Assembly (NCBI GenBank): GCA_017442445.1
Contig: JAFRZS010000031.1
Coordinates: 1-9,886 of the forward strand
DNA from: Clostridia bacterium
Lineage (GTDB): Bacteria > Bacillota > Clostridia > Oscillospirales > Acutalibacteraceae
DNA length: 9,886 bases
Direction of reading: 5' to 3'
Shown here: positions 1 to 5,992 of the stretch, piece after piece
Layout of the letters: each line of letters begins with the position of its first letter
How positions within the stretch are numbered: position 1 is the first letter of the stretch
Position numbers and translations under genes: made by a program
The notes under the pieces: generated by a model
Database searches by the model: none
Told to the model about the DNA's origin: nothing
Seen by the model: the letters and a program-made list of their open reading frames with translations, nothing else

Positions 1-1245
1 AAATTACTTTCCACTTTAAAGAGATTGCGTGACCTTGGTAATACGCTGATTGTTGTTGAACACGATGAGGACACTATGTATGCTGCTGACCATATTGTTG
101 ATATAGGTCCCGGCGCAGGTGTTCATGGCGGTGAAATCGTCTGTCAAGGTGATGTTGAAACGATAAAAAACTGTAAAGATTCAATTACCGGTCAGTATCT
201 TTCAGGTAAAAGAGTAATTCCTCTTCCTGAAAAAAGAAGAGAGGGTAACGGAAAATATCTTGAAATTGTCGGAGCTTGTGAGAATAACCTGAAAAATATT
301 GATGTCAAAATACCGCTCGGAAAGTTTATTGCTGTTACAGGTGTTTCGGGTTCGGGTAAATCATCACTCATAAACGAGATACTCTATAAAAAGCTCGTTA
401 ACGATCTTAACGGTGCTAAAAAGGTACCGGGAAGACATAAAGAAATAAAAGGTATAGAACAACTTGATAAAGTAATAAACATTGACCAGTCTCCGATTGG
501 CAGAACTCCAAGATCAAACCCTGCGACATATACAGGTGTCTTTACGGATATCAGAGAGCTTTTCGCTACTACGGCAGAGGCTAAGATGCGCGGTTATACT
601 TCAAGTCGATTCTCTTTCAATGTAAAAGGCGGTCGATGTGAAGCTTGTCAGGGTGACGGAATTGTAAAAATTGAAATGCATTTCCTCGCAGATGTATATG
701 TACCTTGTGAGGTATGCAAAGGAAAAAGGTATAACCGTGAAACTCTTGCTGTCAAATATAAGGGAAAAACAATTCACGATGTACTTGATATGACAGTTGA
801 GGAAGGTCTTGAGTTTTTTGCAAATCATTCAAAAATTGCCCGTAAATTGCAGACTCTCTTTGATGTAGGTCTCGGATATATAAAAATCGGTCAGTCAGCA
901 ACAACACTTTCGGGCGGTGAAGCACAGAGAGTGAAGCTGTCAACCGAGCTTTCAAAACGCCCTACAGGCAAAACGATTTATATTCTTGATGAACCTACAA
1001 CAGGTCTTCATACTGCAGATGTTCATAAGCTTATTGATGTCTTGCAGAAACTTGCTGATAAAGGTAATACTGTTATTGTTATTGAGCACAATATGGATGT
1101 TATTAAGACAGCCGATTATATCATAGATCTTGGTCCCGACGGCGGTGACAGGGGCGGCATGATTGTGGCTGAAGGCACACCGGAAGATATAGTTAAGTGC
1201 GAAAATTCCTTTACAGGTAAGTATTTAGCAAAATATTTAAAATAA
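1..1245 (+). CDS. uvrA: UvrABC system protein A, C-terminal part (5' end outside window)
   Basis: UvrA is the DNA-damage sensor of cytoplasmic nucleotide excision repair. It is a dimeric ABC-type ATPase that loads UvrB onto lesions. The reading frame is open from base 1 with no start, so only the last 414 residues are present, a bit under half of a usual protein of about 940. Seen in order: the end of ATPase domain I with its EHDEDTM H-loop (from residue 20); Walker A of domain II, GVSGSGKSS (114-122); the zinc-finger cysteines 213, 216, 236 and 239 (CEAC...CEVC); the ABC signature LSGGE (303-307); Walker B ILDEP (328-332); and the second H-loop EHNMD (362-366). The C-terminus ends as in the family, with no truncation. 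A promoter follows, so hprK probably has its own transcription start. In many relatives uvrC comes next, but it is absent here. Identity is essentially certain. Confidence 0.98.
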   Translation, partial: KLLSTLKRLRDLGNTLIVVEHDEDTMYAADHIVDIGPGAGVHGGEIVCQGDVETIKNCKDSITGQYLSGKRVIPLPEKRREGNGKYLEIVGACENNLKNIDVKIPLGKFIAVTGVSGSGKSSLINEILYKKLVNDLNGAKKVPGRHKEIKGIEQLDKVINIDQSPIGRTPRSNPATYTGVFTDIRELFATTAEAKMRGYTSSRFSFNVKGGRCEACQGDGIVKIEMHFLADVYVPCEVCKGKRYNRETLAVKYKGKTIHDVLDMTVEEGLEFFANHSKIARKLQTLFDVGLGYIKIGQSATTLSGGEAQRVKLSTELSKRPTGKTIYILDEPTTGLHTADVHKLIDVLQKLADKGNTVIVIEHNMDVIKTADYIIDLGPDGGDRGGMIVAEGTPEDIVKCENSFTGKYLAKYLK

Positions 1246-1259
1246 TTTAAAAAAATCTA

Positions 1260-1288
1260 TTGGAAAATTCAGAGATTTATATTATAAT
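1260..1288 (+). promoter_or_regulatory. Predicted sigma-A-type promoter of the hprK operon
   Basis: A -35-like TTGGAA (1260-1265, 4 of 6 consensus bases) lies 17 bp upstream of a perfect -10 TATAAT (1283-1288). A second, overlapping TATAAT occupies 1288-1293 but has a poor 22-bp spacing. The sequence just upstream (about 1231-1259) is almost pure A/T, resembling an UP element. The predicted start near 1295 would give a leader of only about 20 nt before the hprK ATG, which carries a strong AGGAGGTG ribosome site (1302-1309). This is the best promoter candidate between genes in the window and plausibly drives hprK and the closely spaced genes behind it. The -10 sits inside a perfect AT-only palindrome (1277-1292). 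This is a prediction from sequence only. Confidence 0.72.
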
Positions 1289-1314
1289 ATAATTTCAAGT
1301 CAGGAGGTGTTTTT

Positions 1315-2283
1315 ATGGTTTCAAAATATTCGGTTTCTATTGCGAAAATTATAAAAGACAATTCTTTTGAGATAGTATATACTCCGAAGGATCCGAGTGA
1401 GTTATATGTAATTTCCTCGGATGTCAGCAGACCGGGACTTATACTTGCAGGGTATTCTGATTTCTTTGACAGTGACAGAATTGAATTTCTCGGACTTGCA
1501 GAAATGGAATATTTAAACAGTCTTGAAAGAGATGCAAAACTTAAGAGTCTTGAAAATTTCTTATCAAAGAAACCTGTTATGCTCGTAATAACGAGAGGTC
1601 ATGATTATGATGATGATTTTATAGCGATTGCTGAAAAATATAAAGTGCCTGTCCTGAGAACTCAAATGTCCACTTCGCCATGCATGTCTAATCTTATCGC
1701 TTATCTCAATGTTGAACTTGCAGAACGAATAACAAGACACGGTGTTCTTGTTGAGGTTGCAGGTGAGGGTATGCTTATTTTAGGCGACAGCGGTGTCGGT
1801 AAAAGTGAAACCGCACTTGAACTCATAAAGCGCGGACACAGACTTATAGCTGATGATGCTGTTGAAATCCGAAGAGTATCTGAGCGTTCACTCGTAGGTT
1901 CTGCACCCGATAATATCAGACATTTTATTGAGCTTCGCGGTGTTGGTGTTATCAACGCAAGGAAAGCTTTCGGTATGGGTGCTGTCAAGATGACACAAAA
2001 AATTGATATGATTGTCGAACTTGAGCCTTGGGAAGCAGGTAAGGCCTACGACAGACTCGGTCTTGATGATGAAACGAGAGAAATTCTCGGCATTAAAATT
2101 CCTTCAATGGTGGTTCCGGTTAAGCCGGGTAGAAACCTTTCAATTATCATTGAAACAGCAGCACTTAACAACAGGTTAAAGCGAACAGGTTATAATGCGG
2201 CGCGTGAATTACTTCACGGTCTTGGAATGGTTGAAGATATTGTTCCTCAGCAAGAGGAATTGGATATTTGGCATAAGTATTAA
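1315..2283 (+). CDS. hprK: HPr kinase/phosphorylase
   Basis: HprK phosphorylates and dephosphorylates a regulatory serine of HPr, the PTS phosphocarrier. Through CcpA this sets carbon catabolite repression in Bacillota. The protein has 322 residues, close to the usual 310-320. The N-terminal domain (about 1-130) has the typical RPGLILAGY region (39-47). The C-terminal kinase domain has the catalytic His in RHG (142), the P-loop GDSGVGKS (157-164), the ADD acidic motif (179-181), the HprK signature ELRGVGVI (206-213) and Arg247 in YDRLG. The C-terminal motif KPGRN lies at 270-274. All key residues are present, so both activities are expected. The ATG is set by AGGAGGTG five bases upstream. Glucokinase follows after 15 bp, within what looks like one operon. 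No HPr gene is visible in this window, so its partner must be encoded elsewhere. Confidence 0.98.
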   Translation: MVSKYSVSIAKIIKDNSFEIVYTPKDPSELYVISSDVSRPGLILAGYSDFFDSDRIEFLGLAEMEYLNSLERDAKLKSLENFLSKKPVMLVITRGHDYDDDFIAIAEKYKVPVLRTQMSTSPCMSNLIAYLNVELAERITRHGVLVEVAGEGMLILGDSGVGKSETALELIKRGHRLIADDAVEIRRVSERSLVGSAPDNIRHFIELRGVGVINARKAFGMGAVKMTQKIDMIVELEPWEAGKAYDRLGLDDETREILGIKIPSMVVPVKPGRNLSIIIETAALNNRLKRTGYNAARELLHGLGMVEDIVPQQEELDIWHKY

Positions 2284-2285
2284 AC

Positions 2286-2293
2286 AGAGGTGG
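2286..2293 (+). promoter_or_regulatory. Ribosome binding site that sets the glucokinase start
   Basis: AGAGGTGG lies five bases before the ATG at 2299. An in-frame GTG at 2290 would add three residues (M-V-T), but it falls inside this ribosome site and has no Shine-Dalgarno sequence at a workable distance. The ATG start also puts the protein's first beta strand (YKIGVDLGG) right at the N-terminus, as is usual in ROK kinases. Confidence 0.8.
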
Positions 2294-2298
2294 TAACG

Positions 2299-3246
2299 AT
2301 GTACAAAATAGGCGTAGATTTAGGCGGAACCAATATTTCTGTCGGTGTTGTTAATGAAAAGTATGAGATTGTCGGTAAGGCATCAGTCCCGACAAACGCA
2401 GGTAGACCGGCAGCAGATATTTTTGATGATATTTCTGCAACGGTAAAAGCGGCAGTAGCAGATGCCGGTATTTCAATGGATCAAGTTGAATCTGTAGGAG
2501 TAGGTACTCCCGGTTCAGTTGATAAATCAAACGGTTATATCACATTTGCTAACAATCTTGATTTCCACGATGTTCCTGCAAAGGATATGCTTGAAGAAAG
2601 AATCGGAAAACCGGTATATCTTGACAATGATGCAAACTGTGCAGCATTAGGCGAACAGATTGCAGGTGTTGGTAACGGTGTTAATGATTTTATTGCTGTT
2701 ACTCTTGGTACGGGTGTTGGCAGCGGTATTATCATTGACGGTAAAATTCTTAATGGTATCAACGGTGCTGCTGCAGAAATGGGACATATGGTAATATGTG
2801 TTGATGGTATTCAGTGCAGCTGCGGAAGAAAAGGTTGCTGGGAAAAGTATGCATCTGCAACAGCTTTGATTTCTCAGACAAAAGATGCTATGCAGAATAA
2901 TCCTGATTCTCTTATGTGGAAGCTTGTTGACGGAGACATAAATAAAGTCAGCGGCAGAACATCTTTTGATGCTATGCGTCAGGGAGATGATGTTGCTAAG
3001 GCAGTAGTAGACAAATACATTTACTATGTTTCTGTCGGTATCAGTAATATTATAAATACATTCCAGCCGGAAATTGTTTGTGTCGGCGGTGGTATCAGTA
3101 ATGAGAACGAAACTCTCTTACAGCCTATCCGTGATAATGTTAAGAAGGAAGTTTATACAAAGGATTCCGATATATCAACAAAAATATTAAAAGCACAACT
3201 TGGAAATAATGCGGGTGTTATCGGCTCAGCGTTATTAAAATACTGA
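2299..3246 (+). CDS. glcK: ROK-family glucokinase
   Basis: Predicted cytoplasmic ATP-dependent hexokinase making glucose-6-phosphate from glucose that enters without PTS phosphorylation or is released from oligosaccharides. The 315 residues match ROK glucokinases. Seen: N-terminal phosphate-binding DLGGTN (7-12); GVGTPGSVD (67-75); LDNDAN with the likely catalytic base Asp111; TLGTGVGSG (135-143); sugar-contacting EMGH (160-163); and the ROK zinc site, His163 plus CSCGRKGC (Cys173, Cys175, Cys180), followed by Glu182. The nucleotide-binding CVGGGISN lies at 261-268. It sits 15 bp after hprK and 13 bp before murB, so it is co-transcribed with them. A glucokinase in this spot is not part of the usual Bacillota order. 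ROK specificity cannot be fixed by motif alone: N-acetylglucosamine, N-acetylmannosamine or another hexose is possible, but the overall form best fits glucose. Confidence 0.9.
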   Translation: MYKIGVDLGGTNISVGVVNEKYEIVGKASVPTNAGRPAADIFDDISATVKAAVADAGISMDQVESVGVGTPGSVDKSNGYITFANNLDFHDVPAKDMLEERIGKPVYLDNDANCAALGEQIAGVGNGVNDFIAVTLGTGVGSGIIIDGKILNGINGAAAEMGHMVICVDGIQCSCGRKGCWEKYASATALISQTKDAMQNNPDSLMWKLVDGDINKVSGRTSFDAMRQGDDVAKAVVDKYIYYVSVGISNIINTFQPEIVCVGGGISNENETLLQPIRDNVKKEVYTKDSDISTKILKAQLGNNAGVIGSALLKY

Positions 3247-3259
3247 TCAAGGAGTTATT

Positions 3260-4171
3260 ATGAACAATAGCTTTGAGTTAATTCAAGATGTTGCAAAGAC
3301 TTGCGGTTGTAAAATATTAAAGAATGTTCAGATGAGTAAATACACCACTTTTAAAACAGGCGGTGTTGCTCCTTTGTTTATTGAACCGGAGTCTGTTGAA
3401 GCCTTATCTAAGGTAATGAAGGCTTGTTCTGATGAAAATATCAAACCCTTTATTCTCGGTAACGGCAGTAATCTGCTTGTTGCCGATGAAGGCGTTTCTA
3501 CTGTTGTTATTAAGCTTGGTGACGCGTTCAACAATATTGAACTTGTTGGTGAAGATACAATCGTATGCGGTGCAGGTCTGACACTTTCTAAGCTTTGTAA
3601 TTTTGCTCTTGATAATTCTCTGACAGGTCTTGAGTTCGCTTTCGGTATTCCCGGATCATGCGGGGGTGCTGCTTATATGAACGCCGGTGCATACGGCGGT
3701 GAAATGGTAGATGTTCTTGTTAAATGCACACATATTGATTCAAACGGAAATATCGGCACTCTGTCAGGAGAAGAACTCAAATTATCTTATCGTCACAGTG
3801 CGTACACAGATTCAGATGATGTAATTATATCTCTTGAATTAAAACTTAAAAAAGGCAACTATGATGATATTCGTTCTAAAATGAATGAGCTTATCGGTAA
3901 AAGGCGTGATAAGCAACCTCTTGAGTATCCGAGTGCAGGAAGCACTTTTAAAAGACCTGAGGGTTATTTTGCTGCAGCTTTGATTGAAGAATGCGGTCTT
4001 AAAGGTAAAACTATCGGCGGTGCTCAGGTGAGTGAAAAACATTCAGGATTTATAATTAACATCGGTAACGCAACGACAAACGATATACTTCAGCTTATTG
4101 CTTTTGTACAGAAAACCGTTCTTGAGAAAAAAGGTGTAGTTTTAGAAACTGAAGTTAAATTTATCAGGTAG
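3260..4171 (+). CDS. murB: UDP-N-acetylenolpyruvoylglucosamine reductase (MurB)
   Basis: MurB is a cytoplasmic FAD enzyme that uses NADPH to reduce the enolpyruvyl ether of UDP-GlcNAc to UDP-N-acetylmuramic acid, the second committed step of peptidoglycan synthesis. The 303 residues fit the shorter type II form common in Bacillota. Seen: YTTFKTGG (28-35); the FAD-binding loop ILGNGSNLL (65-73); GIPGSCGGAAYMNAGAYGGE (129-148); YRHS with substrate-binding Arg178; AGSTFKRP with the proton-donor Ser228; and the C-terminal LETEV (295-299), which supplies the active-site glutamate. Nothing is missing. An AAGGAG site (3249-3254) five bases before the ATG supports the start. The rapZ ribosome site overlaps its stop codon, implying tight translational linkage. 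hprK, murB and rapZ are often neighbours in Clostridia. Confidence 0.97.
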   Translation: MNNSFELIQDVAKTCGCKILKNVQMSKYTTFKTGGVAPLFIEPESVEALSKVMKACSDENIKPFILGNGSNLLVADEGVSTVVIKLGDAFNNIELVGEDTIVCGAGLTLSKLCNFALDNSLTGLEFAFGIPGSCGGAAYMNAGAYGGEMVDVLVKCTHIDSNGNIGTLSGEELKLSYRHSAYTDSDDVIISLELKLKKGNYDDIRSKMNELIGKRRDKQPLEYPSAGSTFKRPEGYFAAALIEECGLKGKTIGGAQVSEKHSGFIINIGNATTNDILQLIAFVQKTVLEKKGVVLETEVKFIR

Positions 4172-4180
4172 GAGTAAATA

Positions 4181-5038
4181 ATGGATTTATTATTTGTAAC
4201 GGGTCTTTCGGGCTCAGGAAAATCAAGAGTAATCAATGCACTGGAAGATATAGGTTTTTTTTGTGCTGATAATCTTCACCCTAAGCTTATTCCGACATTT
4301 GTTGACCTTATTTTACAATCAAAGGAAAAGAGAGAACGAGTAGCTTTTGTTATTGATATGCGAGTTGGTGGTTCTTTCAATGATATTTTCATATCTTTTG
4401 ATGAACTAAAGCGTCGAGGTGTTGAATATAAGATCATGTATCTTGATGCAAGTACAGATGTTATTGTTAACCGTTACAGTGAAACGAGAAGAAAGCATCC
4501 GCTGTCAGATAAATATCAGGAATCAATTGTTGATGCTATAGAAGCGGAGCGCGATGTATTAAAACCTGTAAGACAGCTCGCTGATTTTTATATTGACACA
4601 TCGACTATGACCCCTGCTCAGTGTAAAGAGCGTATTTCAGCTATGTTTTTAGCCAATTCTGACAACGCAATGAAAATCCGAATTTTATCATTCGGATTCA
4701 AGGCGGGTGTGCCTGTTGATGCTAACTTAGTGTTTGATGTAAGATGTTTACCGAATCCTTTTTATATAAATGACCTTAAACATAAAACTGGTCTTGATAA
4801 AGAGGTTTTTGATTATGTTATGCAGTTTGAACAGGCTGAAAATCTTCTTGGAAAGATTAAAGATCTGCTTACATTTTTAATACCAAATTATATTGTTGAA
4901 GGTAAAAGTCAGCTTGTAATCGCTATCGGATGCACAGGCGGACACCATCGTTCTGTTGTTTTTGCAGAACAGTTATTTAAACATCTGACTGAAAACGGAT
5001 ACTCACCGTCAATCAGTCATCGTGATATTACCAAATAA
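4181..5038 (+). CDS. rapZ: RapZ/YvcJ-family nucleotide-binding protein
   Basis: This family is a P-loop ATPase/GTPase. In E. coli RapZ binds glucosamine-6-phosphate and acts as an RNase E adapter controlling GlmS through small RNAs. In Bacillus YvcJ affects competence, and its molecular role is less clear. The 285 residues are full length. Seen: Walker A GLSGSGKS (8-15); ADNL (29-32); a Walker B-like VAFVIDMR (54-61); and ETRRKHPLS (101-109). The C-terminal domain has FGFKAGVP (171-178), DVRCLPNP (186-193) and GCTGGHHRSV (250-259), then the ending HRDITK. The position before the conserved His-Arg of the last motif is His256 preceded by His255, where as I recall E. coli has Lys. The start is set by TAGGAG (4169-4174), overlapping the murB stop. 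The usual next gene, yvcK, is absent. A run of eight T (4255-4262) lies early in the gene. Confidence 0.96.
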   Translation: MDLLFVTGLSGSGKSRVINALEDIGFFCADNLHPKLIPTFVDLILQSKEKRERVAFVIDMRVGGSFNDIFISFDELKRRGVEYKIMYLDASTDVIVNRYSETRRKHPLSDKYQESIVDAIEAERDVLKPVRQLADFYIDTSTMTPAQCKERISAMFLANSDNAMKIRILSFGFKAGVPVDANLVFDVRCLPNPFYINDLKHKTGLDKEVFDYVMQFEQAENLLGKIKDLLTFLIPNYIVEGKSQLVIAIGCTGGHHRSVVFAEQLFKHLTENGYSPSISHRDITK

Positions 5039-5040
5039 GA

Positions 5041-5066
5041 AAATAGCGTGATTATTCACGCTATTT
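5041..5066 (+). terminator. Hairpin after rapZ (possible weak terminator or processing element)
   Basis: A perfect 11-bp inverted repeat, AAATAGCGTGA (5041-5051) and TCACGCTATTT (5056-5066), with a TTAT loop, begins two bases after the rapZ stop. The T tract is broken: the right arm ends TATTT, followed by CTG and then ATTTT (5070-5074). It could therefore act as a leaky intrinsic terminator, an attenuator or an RNA stability/processing hairpin between rapZ and whiA. The minus-strand flank is also T-rich, so it could work in both directions. I see no convincing promoter after it, so some read-through to whiA is expected. Confidence 0.55.
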
Positions 5067-5082
5067 CTGATTTTAAAGAATG

Positions 5083-5096
5083 AAAGGTAAAAGGTA
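5083..5096 (+). promoter_or_regulatory. Doubled ribosome binding site of whiA
   Basis: A perfect tandem 7-bp repeat, AAAGGTA AAAGGTA (5083-5089 and 5090-5096), places two AAAGG Shine-Dalgarno cores 12 and 5 bases before the whiA ATG at 5100. Either could serve the same start. This is a visible repeat, but its effect on translation is inference. Confidence 0.55.
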
Positions 5097-5099
5097 GTT

Positions 5100-5987
5100 A
5101 TGTCATTTTCTTCATCAGTAAAGGACGAATTAGTAATGAATAAAAATACCTCTGAATGTTGTAAACATGCAGAGGCCTATGGTCTTGCGCTTTTTGGGAA
5201 AATGTTTTCATCCCGCGCAATTTCCTTTACAACCGAAAGATCAAATGTTGCAAAATACTACTGTGACAGAATTTATGGTGTTACAGGGGTTATGCCTGAG
5301 GTTTTTGTAACTAAAGCAGGCAACAATAAAATCGAAGTTACATCTGAAGAAGACAGATTAAAGATTTATGAACATTTCGGTCATTCTGCTAAGGATGTTT
5401 CGCTTAATATAAATTACTCTAACTTTAACTGCGAAGAATGTTTTAAGGCGTTTTTAAGAGGTGTATTTTTGTCTTGCGGTACAGTTTGCGATCCTGTAAA
5501 ATCATACCATCTTGAATTTGTTGTTTCGTATTCAAGACTTGCAAACGCACTTATTAAAATTATTGAAGAATTTGAACTGGTTCCCAAATATTCAAACAGG
5601 AACTTTAATCATATAATCTATTTTAAAAAATCAGTTGAAATTGAAGACTTACTTACTATAATCGGAGCATCTGAATCAACGATACATTTTATGGTTACAA
5701 AGGTTGAAAAGGATGTAAAAAACAGAATTAACAGAAAAAATAATTTTGAATATGCTAATATGATGAGAACTATTGATGCGGGATTAAATCAGGCTGATGC
5801 ATTCAAAAAACTCAAAGCAAGCGGGAAATATGATGAATTATCAGACGAATTAAAAGCGTTGTGTGATATAAGAATTGAAAATCCGGGAGCTTCATTATCT
5901 GAGCTTTGTGAAATTCTCGGGAATACTGTTACAAAATCAGGAATCAAGCACAGACTAAAAAAATTAGTTGATCTTTCAAAGGAATGA
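5100..5987 (+). CDS. whiA: DNA-binding protein WhiA
   Basis: WhiA is a transcription regulator and chromosome-associated protein. It is required for sporulation septation in Streptomyces and is linked to division and chromosome segregation in Bacillus. The 295 residues are slightly short of, but within, the family range. The N-terminal two thirds carry the degenerate LAGLIDADG homing-endonuclease fold, with AFLRGVFLSCG (117-127) followed by DPVKSYHLE (131-139). It lacks the acidic pattern of an active nuclease, as usual in this family. A central KDVKNRINR (204-212) leads to the C-terminal helix-turn-helix, ENPGASLSELCEILG (260-274) then TKSGIKHRLKKL (278-289). The protein is rather cysteine-rich (paired at 20-21, and at 111, 114, 126, 130). 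The start follows a doubled ribosome site. Its last codons contain the dnaE ribosome site. Identity is very likely; its regulon in this organism is unknown. Confidence 0.96.
   Translation: MSFSSSVKDELVMNKNTSECCKHAEAYGLALFGKMFSSRAISFTTERSNVAKYYCDRIYGVTGVMPEVFVTKAGNNKIEVTSEEDRLKIYEHFGHSAKDVSLNINYSNFNCEECFKAFLRGVFLSCGTVCDPVKSYHLEFVVSYSRLANALIKIIEEFELVPKYSNRNFNHIIYFKKSVEIEDLLTIIGASESTIHFMVTKVEKDVKNRINRKNNFEYANMMRTIDAGLNQADAFKKLKASGKYDELSDELKALCDIRIENPGASLSELCEILGNTVTKSGIKHRLKKLVDLSKE
5978..5983 (+). promoter_or_regulatory. Ribosome binding site that sets the dnaE start
   Basis: AAAGGA within the last whiA codons is nine bases before the ATG at 5993. The earlier in-frame ATG at 5984, which forms an ATGA overlap with the whiA stop, directly abuts this site with no spacer and has no other good site. 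The 5993 start gives MSGFTHLHLHTEYS, matching the usual DnaE N-terminus. Confidence 0.7.
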
Positions 5988-5992
5988 GAAAA

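Noticed and set aside
1246..1314. Terminator for uvrA
   Set aside because: The gap is AT-rich, but I find no GC-containing stem followed by a T run. uvrA transcripts may read into hprK.
1701..1988. Antisense open frame of 95 codons inside hprK
   Set aside because: It lies entirely opposite a well-supported gene, has a low-complexity Ser/Pro/Thr composition typical of a shadow frame, and shows no recognisable motif.
2290..2298. GTG start for glucokinase at 2290
   Set aside because: It overlaps the AGAGGTGG ribosome site that serves the ATG at 2299, and the extra residues are not part of the family fold.
5984..5992. ATG at 5984 giving an ATGA stop-start overlap between whiA and dnaE
   Set aside because: The ribosome site AAAGGA touches this ATG with no spacer, while it is well spaced for 5993, which also gives the standard DnaE N-terminus. 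Reinitiation at 5984 is not fully excluded.
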